Of a stretch of DNA of 64,000 bases, positions 10,135 through 21,975 are shown piece after piece. The DNA comes from Mactromeris polynyma (Eukaryota > Mollusca > Bivalvia > Venerida > Mactridae), in contig JASFXZ010000071.1 in NCBI GenBank assembly GCA_032209605.1, positions 806,001 through 870,000 on the forward strand. Reading direction: 5' to 3'. Every line of letters begins with the position of its first letter. The first letter of the stretch is position 1. The position numbers and the translations under genes are program-made. The notes below the pieces were generated by a model, which was not told the DNA's origin, did not search any database, and saw only the letters and a list, made by a program, of their open reading frames with translations.

Positions 10135-11452
10135 CTTGAATAGTAAGCTATTACAAGACAAATGTGATGTCTGATTAGCACTGCAGCCATTTTATAGGAA
10201 CTCGAGTAGTTGTAAATACGTGTTTGACACGCAGAGTGACTGAGATGACACGTTGGTTAGTTAATTAACTCGTGTCGTTAACACCACAATGGCATGTGCT
10301 AATCGGTGATTAATCACCGTGACGTGTCTGATTAGATTAGTGTGTATTTGTCAAACATTCCGCGCATGACTGATCAGCAATAGAGAAACATGTCAAATTC
10401 GCAAATGGCCGCCAAGTCGCACAGTACGTTGCTTTGCGAGAGTTGTTCAACAATACAAATGCAATGTATGCCGACTTAGAGTTTATTCAAGAATTAAACA
10501 AATGTGCATGAATCGCATAAATAGTGTAATTGGACGGATTAATCGCATTGATTTCGCGCATGTATAATTTTAATCGCCATATTGCACCAATCAATAAAAT
10601 GAGAATAGTGAAAACGTTGTATTTTCGATGTCCGTGAAATAAAAAAACATGACTGGAGACAACAAATGTACACCGCTAGGGAAAATGTTAACCACCGCGC
10701 TGCAACCTATCTCAATAAACGAAAATCAGACATACAGAAAATACACGCCAAGTCGCACAGTACGTTGCTTTGCGAAAGTTGTTCAAACATACAAATATGC
10801 CGACTTAGAGGTTATTCAAGAATTAAACAAATGTGCATTAATCGCATAAATAGTGTAATTGGACGGACTAATCGCGCTGATTTCGCACTTGTATAATTTA
10901 ATCACCATATTGCACCAATCAATAAAATGAAAATAGTGAAAACGTTGTATTTGCGATGTCCGTGAAATAAAAAACATGACTGGAGACAACGAATGTACAC
11001 CGCTAGGGAAAATGTTAACCACCGCGCTGCAACCTATCTCAATACACGAAAATCAGACATGCGCACTGACAGTTTTGGGCTGAATTCGTGTCTTACGAAA
11101 TATTTTGGGATATTATTGATATTACATGTACTTATAATCAATATTGTCGCGCCTGTTCCCACACATAATGCGCGTGGTTGAATGTTGTGGGTATACATTA
11201 GATTTGTGTCACAAGACCCCAGTCGCGAAATTACGTTAATAATTGTACTAATGCTAATATGGAACAGACGCGCATTGTACCGCGCGCGCGCGCACATGCA
11301 CGCTCTCTCTGAGTTTGTAACCAGAAGGTGAACGAGGTGTGGCGTGTGTGTGTTTGACAACTCTTACAAGAAATATATCTTTGGAGAAAATTTGGTTGGC
11401 TCTGAAAAGGGCCGTTTGTGGAAAACGACGTACGATTTACATCCATGTAGAC

Positions 11453-11782
11453 TCACTCAGAGTCCGATGTATACTCCGAATCGGAGCCCGACACTATCTC
11501 TACAGACTCGTCGAATAACTCACGGCGCAGATCGGCGACCTTGTCAGCCTTGGCGTAGGCATACTCATAGTACATGTTCCTGGCACCTTCTATGACGGCC
11601 AGTTTCAAGCGCAGGTTGTAGCGAAATGAGCGGTTGTTGGAGCGTTTGGCCGCTTTATAACGTTTCTGCACATCGCCGAGTCGATTGTTGAGCATGACTA
11701 TCTGATCGCAGGCTTTTCGAAAACGCCGCTCTGATTCGCTCAGAGTGAAGCGCTTGTCAAGAGATTGAATTCTAGAAGGCAT
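11453..11782 (-). CDS. 109-aa orphan protein, copy 8
   Basis: Protein identical to reference. Stem-loop 11398-11413, TATA box 11838-11844. The spacer above it carries TTGGGCGGAC and GCTGCCATC, a pair of markers seen again only two units later. Confidence 0.78.
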   Translation of the reverse strand: MPSRIQSLDKRFTLSESERRFRKACDQIVMLNNRLGDVQKRYKAAKRSNNRSFRYNLRLKLAVIEGARNMYYEYAYAKADKVADLRRELFDESVEIVSGSDSEYTSDSE

Positions 11783-13100
11783 CTTGAATAGTAAGCTATT
11801 ACAAGACAAATGTGATGTCTGATTAGCACTGCAGCCATTTTATAGGAACTCGAGTAGTTGTAAATACGTGTTTGACACGCAGAGTGACTGAGATGACACG
11901 TTGGTTAGTTAATTAACTCGTGTCGTTAACACCACAATGGCATGTGCTAATCGGTGATTAATCACCGTGACGTGTCTGATTAGATTAGTGTGTATTTGTC
12001 AAACATTCCGCGCATGACTGATCAGCAATAGAGAAACATGTCAAATTCGCAAATGGCCGCCAAGTCGCACAGTACGTTGCTTTGCGAGAGTTGTTCAACA
12101 ATACAAATGCAATGTATGCCGACTTAGAGTTTATTCAAGAATTAAACAAATGTGCATGAATCGCATAAATAGTGTAATTGGACGGATTAATCGCATTGAT
12201 TTCGCGCATGTATAATTTTAATCGCCATATTGCACCAATCAATAAAATGAGAATAGTGAAAACGTTGTATTTTCGATGTCCGTGAAATAAAAAAACATGA
12301 CTGGAGACAACAAATGTACACCGCTAGGGAAAATGTTAACCACCGCGCTGCAACCTATCTCAATAAACGAAAATCAGACATACAGAAAATACACGCCAAG
12401 TCGCACAGTACGTTGCTTTGCGAAAGTTGTTCAAACATACAAATATGCCGACTTAGAGGTTATTCAAGAATTAAACAAATGTGCATTAATCGCATAAATA
12501 GTGTAATTGGGCGGACTAATCGCGCTGATTTCGCACTTGTATAATTTAATCACCATATTGCACCAATCAATAAAATGAAAATAGTGAAAACGTTGTATTT
12601 GCGATGTCCGTGAAATAAAAAACATGACTGGAGACAACGAATGTACACCGCTAGGGAAAATGTTAACCACCGCGCTGCCATCTATCTCAATACACGAAAA
12701 TCAGACATGCGCACTGACAGTTTTGGGCTGAATTCGTGTCTTACGAAATATTTTGGGATATTATTGATATTACATGTACTTATAATCAATATTGTCGCGC
12801 CTGTTCCCACACATAATGCGCGTGGTTGAATGTTGTGGGTATACATTAGATTTGTGTCACAAGACCCCAGTCGCGAAATTACGTTAATAATTGTACTAAT
12901 GCTAATATGGAACAGACGCGCATTGTACCGCGCGCGCGCGCACATGCACGCTCTCTCTGAGTTTGTAACCAGAAGGTGAACGAGGTGTGGCGTGTGTGTG
13001 TTTGACAACTCTTACAAGAAATATATCTTTGGAGAAAATTTGGTTGGCTCTGAAAAGGGCCGTTTGTGGAAAACGACGTACGATTTACATCCATGTAGAC

Positions 13101-13430
13101 TCACTCAGAGTCCGATGTATACTCCGAATCGGAGCCCGACACTATCTCTACAGACTCGTCGAATAACTCACGGCGCAGATCGGCGACCTTGTCAGCCTTG
13201 GCGTAGGCATACTCATAGTACATGTTCCTGGCACCTTCTATGACGGCCAGTTTCAAGCGCAGGTTGTAGCGAAATGAGCGGTTGTTGGAGCGTTTGGCCG
13301 CTTTATAACGTTTCTGCACATCGCCGAGTCGATTGTTGAGCATGACTATCTGATCGCAGGCTTTTCGAAAACGCCGCTCTGATTCGCTCAGAGTGAAGCG
13401 CTTGTCAAGAGATTGAATTCTAGAAGGCAT
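13101..13430 (-). CDS. 109-aa orphan protein, copy 9
   Basis: Protein identical to reference. Stem-loop 13046-13061, TATA box 13486-13492. The (CG)n tract above it has one CG pair fewer than standard, giving a 1646-bp unit. Confidence 0.78.
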   Translation of the reverse strand: MPSRIQSLDKRFTLSESERRFRKACDQIVMLNNRLGDVQKRYKAAKRSNNRSFRYNLRLKLAVIEGARNMYYEYAYAKADKVADLRRELFDESVEIVSGSDSEYTSDSE

Positions 13431-14746
13431 CTTGAATAGTAAGCTATTACAAGACAAATGTGATGTCTGATTAGCACTGCAGCCATTTTATAGGAACTCG
13501 AGTAGTTGTAAATACGTGTTTGACACGCAGAGTGACTGAGATGACACGTTGGTTAGTTAATTAACTCGTGTCGTTAACACCACAATGGCATGTGCTAATC
13601 GGTGATTAATCACCGTGACGTGTCTGATTAGATTAGTGTGTATTTGTCAAACATTCCGCGCATGACTGATCAGCAATAGAGAAACATGTCAAATTCGCAA
13701 ATGGCCGCCAAGTCGCACAGTACGTTGCTTTGCGAGAGTTGTTCAACAATACAAATGCAATGTATGCCGACTTAGAGTTTATTCAAGAATTAAACAAATG
13801 TGCATGAATCGCATAAATAGTGTAATTGGACGGATTAATCGCATTGATTTCGCGCATGTATAATTTTAATCGCCATATTGCACCAATCAATAAAATGAGA
13901 ATAGTGAAAACGTTGTATTTTCGATGTCCGTGAAATAAAAAAACATGACTGGAGACAACAAATGTACACCGCTAGGGAAAATGTTAACCACCGCGCTGCA
14001 ACCTATCTCAATAAACGAAAATCAGACATACAGAAAATACACGCCAAGTCGCACAGTACGTTGCTTTGCGAAAGTTGTTCAAACATACAAATATGCCGAC
14101 TTAGAGGTTATTCAAGAATTAAACAAATGTGCATTAATCGCATAAATAGTGTAATTGGACGGACTAATCGCGCTGATTTCGCACTTGTATAATTTAATCA
14201 CCATATTGCACCAATCAATAAAATGAAAATAGTGAAAACGTTGTATTTGCGATGTCCGTGAAATAAAAAACATGACTGGAGACAACGAATGTACACCGCT
14301 AGGGAAAATGTTAACCACCGCGCTGCAACCTATCTCAATACACGAAAATCAGACATGCGCACTGACAGTTTTGGGCTGAATTCGTGTCTTACGAAATATT
14401 TTGGGATATTATTGATATTACATGTACTTATAATCAATATTGTCGCGCCTGTTCCCACACATAATGCGCGTGGTTGAATGTTGTGGGTATACATTAGATT
14501 TGTGTCACAAGACCCCAGTCGCGAAATTACGTTAATAATTGTACTAATGCTAATATGGAACAGACGCGCATTGTACCGCGCGCGCGCACATGCACGCTCT
14601 CTCTGAGTTTGTAACCAGAAGGTGAACGAGGTGTGGCGTGTGTGTGTTTGACAACTCTTACAAGAAATATATCTTTGGAGAAAATTTGGTTGGCTCTGAA
14701 AAGGGCCGTTTGTGGAAAACGACGTACGATTTACATCCATGTAGAC

Positions 14747-15076
14747 TCACTCAGAGTCCGATGTATACTCCGAATCGGAGCCCGACACTATCTCTACAGA
14801 CTCGTCGAATAACTCACGGCGCAGATCGGCGACCTTGTCAGCCTTGGCGTAGGCATACTCATAGTACATGTTCCTGGCACCTTCTATGACGGCCAGTTTC
14901 AAGCGCAGGTTGTAGCGAAATGAGCGGTTGTTGGAGCGTTTGGCCGCTTTATAACGTTTCTGCACATCGCCGAGTCGATTGTTGAGCATGACTATCTGAT
15001 CGCAGGCTTTTCGAAAACGCCGCTCTGATTCGCTCAGAGTGAAGCGCTTGTCAAGAGATTGAATTCTAGAAGGCAT
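14747..15076 (-). CDS. 109-aa orphan protein, copy 10
   Basis: Protein identical to reference. Stem-loop 14692-14707, TATA box 15132-15138. The spacer above repeats the TTGGGCGGAC and GCTGCCATC markers. Confidence 0.78.
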   Translation of the reverse strand: MPSRIQSLDKRFTLSESERRFRKACDQIVMLNNRLGDVQKRYKAAKRSNNRSFRYNLRLKLAVIEGARNMYYEYAYAKADKVADLRRELFDESVEIVSGSDSEYTSDSE

Positions 15077-16394
15077 CTTGAATAGTAAGCTATTACAAGA
15101 CAAATGTGATGTCTGATTAGCACTGCAGCCATTTTATAGGAACTCGAGTAGTTGTAAATACGTGTTTGACACGCAGAGTGACTGAGATGACACGTTGGTT
15201 AGTTAATTAACTCGTGTCGTTAACACCACAATGGCATGTGCTAATCGGTGATTAATCACCGTGACGTGTCTGATTAGATTAGTGTGTATTTGTCAAACAT
15301 TCCGCGCATGACTGATCAGCAATAGAGAAACATGTCAAATTCGCAAATGGCCGCCAAGTCGCACAGTACGTTGCTTTGCGAGAGTTGTTCAACAATACAA
15401 ATGCAATGTATGCCGACTTAGAGTTTATTCAAGAATTAAACAAATGTGCATGAATCGCATAAATAGTGTAATTGGACGGATTAATCGCATTGATTTCGCG
15501 CATGTATAATTTTAATCGCCATATTGCACCAATCAATAAAATGAGAATAGTGAAAACGTTGTATTTTCGATGTCCGTGAAATAAAAAAACATGACTGGAG
15601 ACAACAAATGTACACCGCTAGGGAAAATGTTAACCACCGCGCTGCAACCTATCTCAATAAACGAAAATCAGACATACAGAAAATACACGCCAAGTCGCAC
15701 AGTACGTTGCTTTGCGAAAGTTGTTCAAACATACAAATATGCCGACTTAGAGGTTATTCAAGAATTAAACAAATGTGCATTAATCGCATAAATAGTGTAA
15801 TTGGGCGGACTAATCGCGCTGATTTCGCACTTGTATAATTTAATCACCATATTGCACCAATCAATAAAATGAAAATAGTGAAAACGTTGTATTTGCGATG
15901 TCCGTGAAATAAAAAACATGACTGGAGACAACGAATGTACACCGCTAGGGAAAATGTTAACCACCGCGCTGCCATCTATCTCAATACACGAAAATCAGAC
16001 ATGCGCACTGACAGTTTTGGGCTGAATTCGTGTCTTACGAAATATTTTGGGATATTATTGATATTACATGTACTTATAATCAATATTGTCGCGCCTGTTC
16101 CCACACATAATGCGCGTGGTTGAATGTTGTGGGTATACATTAGATTTGTGTCACAAGACCCCAGTCGCGAAATTACGTTAATAATTGTACTAATGCTAAT
16201 ATGGAACAGACGCGCATTGTACCGCGCGCGCGCGCACATGCACGCTCTCTCTGAGTTTGTAACCAGAAGGTGAACGAGGTGTGGCGTGTGTGTGTTTGAC
16301 AACTCTTACAAGAAATATATCTTTGGAGAAAATTTGGTTGGCTCTGAAAAGGGCCGTTTGTGGAAAACGACGTACGATTTACATCCATGTAGAC

Positions 16395-16724
16395 TCACTC
16401 AGAGTCCGATGTATACTCCGAATCGGAGCCCGACACTATCTCTACAGACTCGTCGAATAACTCACGGCGCAGATCGGCGACCTTGTCAGCCTTGGCGTAG
16501 GCATACTCATAGTACATGTTCCTGGCACCTTCTATGACGGCCAGTTTCAAGCGCAGGTTGTAGCGAAATGAGCGGTTGTTGGAGCGTTTGGCCGCTTTAT
16601 AACGTTTCTGCACATCGCCGAGTCGATTGTTGAGCATGACTATCTGATCGCAGGCTTTTCGAAAACGCCGCTCTGATTCGCTCAGAGTGAAGCGCTTGTC
16701 AAGAGATTGAATTCTAGAAGGCAT
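16395..16724 (-). CDS. 109-aa orphan protein, copy 11 (SINE in promoter)
   Basis: The coding sequence is intact and identical to the reference; stem-loop 16340-16355. A 294-bp SINE (16767-17060) sits between the TATA box (17087-17093) and the normal start site. If the TATA box still works, transcription would start about 31 bp on, in the upstream target-site duplication, and the whole SINE would become leader RNA. The open frame continues upstream into the SINE, but only from a GTG, so the ATG at 16722-16724 remains the likely start. This copy may be poorly translated or silent. Confidence 0.7.
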   Translation of the reverse strand: MPSRIQSLDKRFTLSESERRFRKACDQIVMLNNRLGDVQKRYKAAKRSNNRSFRYNLRLKLAVIEGARNMYYEYAYAKADKVADLRRELFDESVEIVSGSDSEYTSDSE

Positions 16725-16753
16725 CTTGAATAGTAAGCTATTACAAGACAAAT

Positions 16754-16766
16754 GTGATGTCTGATT
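16754..16766. repeat. SINE target-site duplication, left
   Basis: GTGATGTCTGATT, identical to 17061-17073 and present only once in empty units (for example 2004-2016). Confidence 0.95.
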
Positions 16767-16993
16767 GTTGTATATGCTTTTATTTATCGTCGCCACCGGT
16801 TTCCCATATGGGCGACGCCTCCGGAAGAATGTTAGTCATATTAGACTTGGAGGATAGTGCATGATACAGAAGATGCCCCAGTTCCAGAAGCACCCCTGGT
16901 TCTTTTACGTGCTCGATGTAAAGCATCATACACGGGACCTCGGTTTTTAAAGTCTCGTCCGAAAGACTGTTAGTACGGTCAGTGATGGAGCGG

Positions 16994-17004
16994 GGAATCG
17001 AACC
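16994..17004 (-). promoter_or_regulatory. RNA polymerase III B box of the SINE
   Basis: GGTTCGATTCC, an exact match to the tRNA B-box consensus, 32 bp downstream of the A box. Confidence 0.85.
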
Positions 17005-17036
17005 AGCGATCCCTGGATTACAAGTCCAGCGTTTTA

Positions 17037-17047
17037 CCACTGGACCA
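17037..17047 (-). promoter_or_regulatory. RNA polymerase III A box of the SINE
   Basis: TGGTCCAGTGG fits the A-box pattern TRGYNNANNNG near the 5' end of the element. Confidence 0.8.
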
Positions 17048-17060
17048 CTGATCCGCTACT

Positions 17061-17073
17061 GTGATGTCTGATT
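17061..17073. repeat. SINE target-site duplication, right
   Basis: GTGATGTCTGATT, the partner of 16754-16766. Array sequence resumes immediately after it with AGCACTGCAG. Confidence 0.95.
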
Positions 17074-18349
17074 AGCACTGCAGCCATTTTATAGGAACTC
17101 GAGTAGTTGTAAATACGTGTTTGACACGCAGAGTGACTGAGATGACACGTTGGTTAGTTAATTAACTCGTGTCGTTAACACCACAATGGCATGTGCTAAT
17201 CGGTGATTAATCACCGTGACGTGTCTGATTAGATTAGTGTGTATTTGTCAAACATTCCGCGCATGACTGATCAGCAATAGAGAAACATGTCAAATTCGCA
17301 AATGGCCGCCAAGTCGCACAGTACGTTGCTTTGCGAGAGTTGTTCAACAATACAAATGCAATGTATGCCGACTTAGAGTTTATTCAAGAATTAAACAAAT
17401 GTGCATGAATCGCATAAATAGTGTAATTGGACGGATTAATCGCATTGATTTCGCGCATGTATAATTTTAATCGCCATATTGCACCAATCAATAAAATGAG
17501 AATAGTGAAAACGTTGTATTTTCGATGTCCGTGAAATAAAAAAACATGACTGGAGACAACAAATGTACACCGCTAGGGAAAATGTTAACTACCGCGCTGC
17601 AACCTATCTCAATAAACGAAAATCAGACATACAGAAAATACACGCCAAGTCGCACAGTACGTTGCTTTGCGAAAGTTGTTCAAACATACAAATATGCCGA
17701 CTTAGAGGTTATTCAAGAATTAAACAAATGTGCATTAATCGCATAAATAGTGTAATTGGACGGACTAATCGCGCTGATTTCGCGCATGTATAATTTAATC
17801 ACCATATTGCACCAATCAATAAAATGAAAATAGTGAAAACGTTGTATTTGCGATGTCCGTGAAATAAAAAACATGACTGGAGACAACGAATGTACACCGC
17901 TAGGGAAAATGTTAACCACCGCGCTGCAACCTATCTCAATACACGAAAATCAGACATGCGCACTGACAGTTTTGGGCTGAATTCGTGTCTTACGAAATAT
18001 TTTGGGATATTATTGATATTACATGTACTTATAATCAATATTGTCGCGCCTGTTCCCACACATAATGCGCGTGGTTGAATGTTGTGGGTATACATTAGAT
18101 TTGTGTCACAAGACCCCAGTCGCGAAATTACGTTAATAATTGTACTAATGCTAATATGGAACAGACGCGCATTGTACCGCGCGCGCGCGCACATGCACGC
18201 TCTCTCTGAGTTTGTAACCAGAAGGTGAACGAGGTGTGGCGTGTGTGTGTTTGACAACTCTTACAAGAAATATATCTTTGGAGAAAATTTGGTTGGCTCT
18301 GAAAAGGGCCGTTTGTGGAAAACGACGTACGATTTACATCCATGTAGAC

Positions 18350-18679
18350 TCACTCAGAGTCCGATGTATACTCCGAATCGGAGCCCGACACTATCTCTAC
18401 AGACTCGTCGAATAACTCACGGCGCAGATCGGCGACCTTGTCAGCCTTGGCGTAGGCATACTCATAGTACATGTTCCTGGCACCTTCTATGACGGCCAGT
18501 TTCAAGCGCAGGTTGTAGCGAAATGAGCGGTTGTTGGAGCGTTTGGCCGCTTTATAACGTTTCTGCACATCGCCGAGTCGATTGTTGAGCATGACTATCT
18601 GATCGCAGGCTTTTCGAAAACGCCGCTCTGATTCGCTCAGAGTGAAGCGCTTGTCAAGAGATTGAATTCTAGAAGGCAT
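18350..18679 (-). CDS. 109-aa orphan protein, copy 12
   Basis: Protein identical to reference. Stem-loop 18295-18310, TATA box 18735-18741. The units on both sides share GTTAACTACC in A1 and an A1-like CGCGCATG inside A2. Confidence 0.78.
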   Translation of the reverse strand: MPSRIQSLDKRFTLSESERRFRKACDQIVMLNNRLGDVQKRYKAAKRSNNRSFRYNLRLKLAVIEGARNMYYEYAYAKADKVADLRRELFDESVEIVSGSDSEYTSDSE

Positions 18680-19997
18680 CTTGAATAGTAAGCTATTACA
18701 AGACAAATGTGATGTCTGATTAGCACTGCAGCCATTTTATAGGAACTCGAGTAGTTGTAAATACGTGTTTGACACGCAGAGTGACTGAGATGACACGTTG
18801 GTTAGTTAATTAACTCGTGTCGTTAACACCACAATGGCATGTGCTAATCGGTGATTAATCACCGTGACGTGTCTGATTAGATTAGTGTGTATTTGTCAAA
18901 CATTCCGCGCATGACTGATCAGCAATAGAGAAACATGTCAAATTCGCAAATGGCCGCCAAGTCGCACAGTACGTTGCTTTGCGAGAGTTGTTCAACAATA
19001 CAAATGCAATGTATGCCGACTTAGAGTTTATTCAAGAATTAAACAAATGTGCATGAATCGCATAAATAGTGTAATTGGACGGATTAATCGCATTGATTTC
19101 GCGCATGTATAATTTTAATCGCCATATTGCACCAATCAATAAAATGAGAATAGTGAAAACGTTGTATTTTCGATGTCCGTGAAATAAAAAAACATGACTG
19201 GAGACAACAAATGTACACCGCTAGGGAAAATGTTAACTACCGCGCTGCAACCTATCTCAATAAACGAAAATCAGACATACAGAAAATACACGCCAAGTCG
19301 CACAGTACGTTGCTTTGCGAAAGTTGTTCAAACATACAAATATGCCGACTTAGAGGTTATTCAAGAATTAAACAAATGTGCATTAATCGCATAAATAGTG
19401 TAATTGGACGGACTAATCGCGCTGATTTCGCGCATGTATAATTTAATCACCATATTGCACCAATCAATAAAATGAAAATAGTGAAAACGTTGTATTTGCG
19501 ATGTCCGTGAAATAAAAAACATGACTGGAGACAACGAATGTACACCGCTAGGGAAAATGTTAACCACCGCGCTGCAACCTATCTCAATACACGAAAATCA
19601 GACATGCGCACTGACAGTTTTGGGCTGAATTCGTGTCTTACGAAATATTTTGGGATATTATTGATATTACATGTACTTATAATCAATATTGTCGCGCCTG
19701 TTCCCACACATAATGCGCGTGGTTGAATGTTGTGGGTATACATTAGATTTGTGTCACAAGACCCCAGTCGCGAAATTACGTTAATAATTGTACTAATGCT
19801 AATATGGAACAGACGCGCATTGTACCGCGCGCGCGCGCACATGCACGCTCTCTCTGAGTTTGTAACCAGAAGGTGAACGAGGTGTGGCGTGTGTGTGTTT
19901 GACAACTCTTACAAGAAATATATCTTTGGAGAAAATTTGGTTGGCTCTGAAAAGGGCCGTTTGTGGAAAACGACGTACGATTTACATCCATGTAGAC

Positions 19998-20327
19998 TCA
20001 CTCAGAGTCCGATGTATACTCCGAATCGGAGCCCGACACTATCTCTACAGACTCGTCGAATAACTCACGGCGCAGATCGGCGACCTTGTCAGCCTTGGCG
20101 TAGGCATACTCATAGTACATGTTCCTGGCACCTTCTATGACGGCCAGTTTCAAGCGCAGGTTGTAGCGAAATGAGCGGTTGTTGGAGCGTTTGGCCGCTT
20201 TATAACGTTTCTGCACATCGCCGAGTCGATTGTTGAGCATGACTATCTGATCGCAGGCTTTTCGAAAACGCCGCTCTGATTCGCTCAGAGTGAAGCGCTT
20301 GTCAAGAGATTGAATTCTAGAAGGCAT
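19998..20327 (-). CDS. 109-aa orphan protein, copy 13
   Basis: Protein identical to reference. Stem-loop 19943-19958, TATA box 20383-20389. Confidence 0.78.
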   Translation of the reverse strand: MPSRIQSLDKRFTLSESERRFRKACDQIVMLNNRLGDVQKRYKAAKRSNNRSFRYNLRLKLAVIEGARNMYYEYAYAKADKVADLRRELFDESVEIVSGSDSEYTSDSE

Positions 20328-21645
20328 CTTGAATAGTAAGCTATTACAAGACAAATGTGATGTCTGATTAGCACTGCAGCCATTTTATAGGAACTCGAGT
20401 AGTTGTAAATACGTGTTTGACACGCAGAGTGACTGAGATGACACGTTGGTTAGTTAATTAACTCGTGTCGTTAACACCACAATGGCATGTGCTAATCGGT
20501 GATTAATCACCGTGACGTGTCTGATTAGATTAGTGTGTATTTGTCAAACATTCCGCGCATGACTGATCAGCAATAGAGAAACATGTCAAATTCGCAAATG
20601 GCCGCCAAGTCGCACAGTACGTTGCTTTGCGAGAGTTGTTCAACAATACAAATGCAATGTATGCCGACTTAGAGTTTATTCAAGAATTAAACAAATGTGC
20701 ATGAATCGCATAAATAGTGTAATTGGACGGATTAATCGCATTGATTTCGCGCATGTATAATTTTAATCGCCATATTGCACCAATCAATAAAATGAGAATA
20801 GTGAAAACGTTGTATTTTCGATGTCCGTGAAATAAAAAAACATGACTGGAGACAACAAATGTACACCGCTAGGGAAAATGTTAACCACCGCGCTGCAACC
20901 TATCTCAATAAACGAAAATCAGACATACAGAAAATACACGCCAAGTCGCACAGTACGTTGCTTTGCGAAAGTTGTTCAAACATACAAATATGCCGACTTA
21001 GAGGTTATTCAAGAATTAAACAAATGTGCATTAATCGCATAAATAGTGTAATTGGACGGACTAATCGCGCTGATTTCGCACTTGTATAATTTAATCACCA
21101 TATTGCACCAATCAATAAAATGAAAATAGTGAAAACGTTGTATTTGCGATGTCCGTGAAATAAAAAACATGACTGGAGACAACGAATGTACACCGCTAGG
21201 GAAAATGTTAACCACCGCGCTGCAACCTATCTCAATACACGAAAATCAGACATGCGCACTGACAGTTTTGGGCTGAATTCGTGTCTTACGAAATATTTTG
21301 GGATATTATTGATATTACATGTACTTATAATCAATATTGTCGCGCCTGTTCCCACACATAATGCGCGTGGTTGAATGTTGTGGGTATACATTAGATTTGT
21401 GTCACAAGACCCCAGTCGCGAAATTACGTTAATAATTGTACTAATGCTAATATGGAACAGACGCGCATTGTACCGCGCGCGCGCGCACATGCACGCTCTC
21501 TCTGAGTTTGTAACCAGAAGGTGAACGAGGTGTGGCGTGTGTGTGTTTGACAACTCTTACAAGAAATATATCTTTGGAGAAAATTTGGTTGGCTCTGAAA
21601 AGGGCCGTTTGTGGAAAACGACGTACGATTTACATCCATGTAGAC

Positions 21646-21975
21646 TCACTCAGAGTCCGATGTATACTCCGAATCGGAGCCCGACACTATCTCTACAGAC
21701 TCGTCGAATAACTCACGGCGCAGATCGGCGACCTTGTCAGCCTTGGCGTAGGCATACTCATAGTACATGTTCCTGGCACCTTCTATGACGGCCAGTTTCA
21801 AGCGCAGGTTGTAGCGAAATGAGCGGTTGTTGGAGCGTTTGGCCGCTTTATAACGTTTCTGCACATCGCCGAGTCGATTGTTGAGCATGACTATCTGATC
21901 GCAGGCTTTTCGAAAACGCCGCTCTGATTCGCTCAGAGTGAAGCGCTTGTCAAGAGATTGAATTCTAGAAGGCAT
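21646..21975 (-). CDS. 109-aa orphan protein, copy 14
   Basis: Protein identical to reference. Stem-loop 21591-21606, TATA box 22031-22037. The spacer above carries GCTGCCATC without the GGGCGG marker. Confidence 0.78.
   Translation of the reverse strand: MPSRIQSLDKRFTLSESERRFRKACDQIVMLNNRLGDVQKRYKAAKRSNNRSFRYNLRLKLAVIEGARNMYYEYAYAKADKVADLRRELFDESVEIVSGSDSEYTSDSE

Larger units (their letters stand above)
16767..17060 (-). mobile_element. tRNA-derived SINE, full length
   Basis: A 294-bp insertion found in only one unit, flanked by a 13-bp direct duplication of array sequence (14 bp if a flanking T is counted). Read on the minus strand it starts with a tRNA-like head containing a perfect A box (TGGTCCAGTGG, 17037-17047) and B box (GGTTCGATTCC, 16994-17004). 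The head's anticodon-loop region would read TGT (Thr-like), but the T stem pairs poorly. A central part follows (about 16895-16962) with ACCGAGGTCCCGTG and GCACGTAAAAGAACC, motifs I recall from the conserved core of an animal-wide SINE superfamily (MetaSINE-like; name from memory). The end is an A-rich AAATAAAAGC-type tail, presumably recognised by a partner LINE. Non-coding, RNA polymerase III type. Confidence 0.9.

Noticed and set aside
16395..16796. 133-aa SINE-gene fusion frame
   Set aside because: It begins at a GTG inside the SINE tail. No ATG is available upstream in frame, so a fusion protein is unlikely.
16985..17056. Genuine tRNA-Thr gene
   Set aside because: A and B boxes are perfect, but the T stem pairs poorly, the sequence continues into a SINE body and tail, and target-site duplications bound the whole element.
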